7,652 bases of DNA, taken from an uncultured Ileibacterium sp. GTDB taxonomy: Bacteria > Bacillota > Clostridia > Peptostreptococcales > Anaerovoracaceae. The translations under genes and the position numbers were made by a program. Shown piece by piece: positions 5,173 to 7,652 of this stretch; within the stretch, counting starts at the first letter, position 1; the number at the start of each line of letters is the position of its first letter. The stretch is from NCBI GenBank assembly GCA_902488835.1, contig CABTXQ010000046.1:1-7652 (forward strand). Reading direction: 5' to 3'. The notes beneath the pieces were generated by a model. The model saw only the letters and a program-made list of their open reading frames with translations. It made no database searches and had not been told where the DNA came from.

Positions 5173-6042
5173 ATGAAAAATAATAATAATCTGTTTGAAA
5201 ATTTAATACACGGAGTCTTCCTTATACTTGGATTAATAACCGTAGCATCAGTCCTGCTCATCTCATTATATTTGATAGTTGCAGGACTTCCTGCAATTTC
5301 AAAAATAGGATTTATTAATTTTATTTTTGGAACTGAGTGGGCATCTACAAAGCAAGATCCTAAATTTGGGATACTACCTTTTATTTTAACAAGTATATAT
5401 GGTACATCCGGTGCGATATTGCTAGGGGTCCCGGTAGGATTTTTTACCTCAGTATACCTAGCCAAAGAAGCACCTCCTATTGTAAAAAGAGTTGTTGAAT
5501 CGGCTGTAAATCTTCTTGCAGGAATACCTTCCGTTGTCTACGGTCTAGTGGGTATGCTCGTTTTGGTCCCTGCAATAAGGAAGATATTTAATATCCCTGA
5601 CGGTTCCGGACTTCTTGCAGCTATCCTTGTTCTTACAGTCATGATTCTTCCATCGATAATTAAAGTTTCAATGACATCTCTTGATGCAGTTCCTAAAGAA
5701 TATGAAGATGCTTCGCTGGCCCTTGGTGCAAGTCCCACAGAAACTTATTTTCGTGTATCTGTACCTGCTGCAAAGAGTGGTATTGCTGCCTCTATTGTTC
5801 TTGGTGTTGGAAGAGCGATAGGTGAAGCTATGGCTGTAATGATGGTATCAGGAAATGCACCAAACATGCCTGCCATGTTCAAGAGTGTAAGATTCCTTAC
5901 AACTGCTGTAGCAAGCGAAATGTCTTATTCCGCAGGCTTACAACGACAGGCTTTATTCTCAATAGCCCTAGTACTGTTCGTTTTTATCATGATGATAAAT
6001 GCTACTCTTAATTATTTCATGAAAAGGGACAAGGAGAATTGA
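5173..6042 (+). CDS. pstC: PstC, phosphate ABC transporter permease
   Basis: This is one of two membrane subunits forming the phosphate channel. The 289 residues show about six hydrophobic segments: roughly 13-38, 67-96, 113-133, 146-165, 205-225 and 257-280. The cytoplasmic EAA loop that docks onto PstB is EYEDASLALGASPTETYFRV (176-195) and its continuation to about 204. The LLAGIPSVVYGLVGM segment (114-128) and the GRAIGEAMAVMMVSGN stretch (213-228) are typical of Pst permeases. The start at 5173 uses only a short AGGA (5163-5166) six bases upstream, weaker than the other genes of the operon and directly behind the hairpin, which may lower its translation relative to pstS. pstA follows after 4 bases. 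Confidence 0.96.
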   Translation: MKNNNNLFENLIHGVFLILGLITVASVLLISLYLIVAGLPAISKIGFINFIFGTEWASTKQDPKFGILPFILTSIYGTSGAILLGVPVGFFTSVYLAKEAPPIVKRVVESAVNLLAGIPSVVYGLVGMLVLVPAIRKIFNIPDGSGLLAAILVLTVMILPSIIKVSMTSLDAVPKEYEDASLALGASPTETYFRVSVPAAKSGIAASIVLGVGRAIGEAMAVMMVSGNAPNMPAMFKSVRFLTTAVASEMSYSAGLQRQALFSIALVLFVFIMMINATLNYFMKRDKEN

Positions 6043-6046
6043 TTAA

Positions 6047-6910
6047 ATGAATAAATCTGAATTATCAACGAGAAGAAAAGCATACATAATAACGATGCGA
6101 TCGCTTATGCTGATATCATCGATAATAACCTGTGCTCTCTCGTTTTCAATAATAATATATGTGCTATTCAAGGGGTTACCTAGAATTACATGGAATCTTA
6201 TATCCAGTAAGCCAAGCTATCTATCAGAAGAAATAGGTATTCTGCCTGATATAATGAATACTTTATATATAGTTCTTGCAACCTTGATAATAGTAATCCC
6301 TCTCGGTGTTGGAGCAGCAATATATCTGACTGAATATGCAAAGAGCAGAAAACTGACTTCAATAATCGAGTATGCGGCAGAAACTCTTTCTGGAATTCCT
6401 TCTATCCTTTATGGTCTTGTCGGGATGCTTATATTCTGTCAGTTCCTTGGAATGAAGACTTCTCTGATTGCAGGTGCGATGACACTTTCCATGATGAACC
6501 TACCGACCATCATGCGAACCACACAAGAGAGTCTAAAAACTGTACCTGCAAGCTATCGAGAAGGTGCATTTGGACTTGGAGCCGGGAAGTGGCGTGTAAT
6601 CAGGACAGTTGTCCTTCCAAGCTGCATTGACGGCATAGTTACAGGATGTATTCTAACCATAGGAAGGATACTTGGAGAATCCGCAGCACTACTTTTTACC
6701 GCAGGATTTGCTCACGAGCTTAACGGTTTAATCAAGGGATTACAAAGTTCCGGGGCAACATTAACAGTAGCTCTTTATGTATATGCAAAAGAACAGGGAG
6801 AATTTGAGGTTGCATTTGCAATAGCTGCAATTCTTATCATCCTAACATTAATAATTAACTGGCTCGCAAAGTCCATTGGTAATTTTTTCAAGAATCGAGG
6901 TAATAATTAA
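6047..6910 (+). CDS. pstA: PstA, phosphate ABC transporter permease
   Basis: This is the second channel subunit, pairing with PstC in the membrane. It has 287 residues with about six hydrophobic segments: near 18-43, 67-95, 115-134, 139-153, 197-220 and 254-275. The EAA loop is SYREGAFGLGAGKWRVIRTV (169-188), running on to LPSCIDGI. LSGIPSILYGLVGM (114-127) and TIGRILGESAALLFTAG (204-220) match PstA. The start ATG stands 4 bases after the pstC stop and 10 bases after AAGGAG (6031-6036), which lies inside the end of pstC, so the genes are probably translationally coupled. The stop codon shares its last base with the pstB start (TAATG). Confidence 0.96.
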   Translation: MNKSELSTRRKAYIITMRSLMLISSIITCALSFSIIIYVLFKGLPRITWNLISSKPSYLSEEIGILPDIMNTLYIVLATLIIVIPLGVGAAIYLTEYAKSRKLTSIIEYAAETLSGIPSILYGLVGMLIFCQFLGMKTSLIAGAMTLSMMNLPTIMRTTQESLKTVPASYREGAFGLGAGKWRVIRTVVLPSCIDGIVTGCILTIGRILGESAALLFTAGFAHELNGLIKGLQSSGATLTVALYVYAKEQGEFEVAFAIAAILIILTLIINWLAKSIGNFFKNRGNN

Positions 6911-7652
6911 TGAATGTATTTACCATTAATAACATGAATCTATGGTATGGTGAATCTCAAGCTTTAAATGATATAAATATGGAAGTTAGAGAAAAATCCA
7001 TTACTGCACTTATAGGCCCGTCAGGTTGTGGAAAATCAACATTTCTGAAAAGTCTAAACAGAATGAACGATTTGATACAAAATGTAAAAATAACTGGAGA
7101 AATCAAATACAACGGAAATGATATTTATTCGTCTGATATCAATATAAACGAGCTAAGACGTGAAATTGGAATGGTGTTTCAAAAGCCGAACCCATTTCCA
7201 ATGAGCATATATGATAATGTCGCATATGGTCCAAGAACCCACGGTATAAAGGGTAGAGCTAAGCTTGATGAAATAGTTGAAAAGTCTCTTAGAAATGCTG
7301 CCATATGGGATGAGGTCAAGGATAGATTGAAGAAATCTGCACTCGGTCTTTCAGGAGGTCAGCAACAAAGGCTCTGTATTGCAAGAGCTCTTGCAGTTGA
7401 GCCCAAGGTCTTATTGATGGATGAACCTACAAGTGCACTTGACCCTATATCGACATCAAAGGTAGAAGATCTCGCAGTTGAGCTCAAAAATAATTATAGT
7501 ATAATTATAGTAACTCATAATATGCAGCAAGCTGCAAGAATCTCAGACTATACGGCATTCTTCTATCTGGGGGAACTGATTGAGATGAATGAAACTGACA
7601 TTCTCTTCTCAACACCTTTTGACAAAAGAACTGAAGATTATATTACCGGGAG
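6910..7652 (+). CDS. pstB: PstB, phosphate ABC transporter ATP-binding protein (3' end cut off)
   Basis: This cytoplasmic ATPase energises phosphate uptake. The frame opens at the ATG overlapping the pstA stop (TAATG), with GAGG at 6897-6900; a second ATG at 6914 is out of frame and hits a stop quickly. It stays open for 247 complete codons to the window edge. PstB is usually about 250 residues and often ends ITGRFG, so only the last few residues are missing. All ATPase motifs are present: Walker A GPSGCGKST (36-44), Q-loop Gln91 in VFQKPNPFPMSI, a PstB-type YGPRTHGIKG (106-115), the ABC signature LSGGQQQR (147-154), Walker B VLLMDEP (167-173) with Glu172, D-loop SALD (175-178) and switch His203. 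A following phoU gene would be usual but lies outside the window. Confidence 0.97.
   Translation, partial: MNVFTINNMNLWYGESQALNDINMEVREKSITALIGPSGCGKSTFLKSLNRMNDLIQNVKITGEIKYNGNDIYSSDININELRREIGMVFQKPNPFPMSIYDNVAYGPRTHGIKGRAKLDEIVEKSLRNAAIWDEVKDRLKKSALGLSGGQQQRLCIARALAVEPKVLLMDEPTSALDPISTSKVEDLAVELKNNYSIIIVTHNMQQAARISDYTAFFYLGELIEMNETDILFSTPFDKRTEDYITG

Noticed and set aside
1..7652. CRISPR array, transposase, toxin-antitoxin pair, phage genes or a novel defence system
   Set aside because: No repeat-spacer pattern, recombinase, nuclease or paired small-gene signature is seen. Every sizeable gene belongs to a known housekeeping or transport family, or is a lipoprotein.

Overview
The window reads as ordinary chromosomal DNA from a low-GC Gram-positive bacterium (Bacillota, probably an anaerobic clostridial lineage). 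The grounds are AT-rich intergenic DNA, strong GGAG-type ribosome binding sites, sigma-A-like TTGAAA/TATAAT promoters, lipoprotein signal peptides on PstS and the other exported proteins, and a PhoP-type direct-repeat box before pstS. I cannot place it to genus from sequence alone.

Layout. At the left edge is the 3' part of a tRNA-Val(GAC) gene with its intrinsic terminator (1-120). An AT-rich spacer follows, carrying three tandem 10-bp repeats (161-190) and a good promoter (305-333) whose -10 box merges into a triplicated TATACTG heptamer. This promoter serves a small lipoprotein gene (393-860) that is broken by an in-frame TAA at codon 37, and probably also a DUF3048/YerB-type lipoprotein gene (925-1974). 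A perfect 19-bp hairpin with A- and T-tracts (1985-2024) separates these from two convergent minus-strand genes: a THUMP-containing RNA methyltransferase of the RlmL/YpsC family (2999-4150) and, downstream of it, an alpha/beta hydrolase of the monoglyceride-lipase type (2028-2987). These two form a tight operon read from an extended -10 promoter at about 4174-4182.

The right half is a phosphate-specific transport operon, pstS-pstC-pstA-pstB (4313 to the right edge, with pstB lacking only its last few codons). It runs divergently from the methyltransferase operon. Its upstream region has TTTACA repeats at 11-bp spacing, as expected for a PhoP-regulated promoter. PstS is a membrane-anchored phosphate-binding lipoprotein, PstC and PstA form the channel, and PstB is the ATPase. 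A 9-bp hairpin without a U-tract separates pstS from pstC and probably lets the binding protein be made in excess.

I found no undescribed system, CRISPR array, transposase or integrase. The points most worth a second look are the nonsense-interrupted lipoprotein gene, the tandem repeats just behind the tRNA gene (a possible integration-site remnant), the heptamer array at the lipoprotein promoter, and the Pho box in the divergent pst promoter region.
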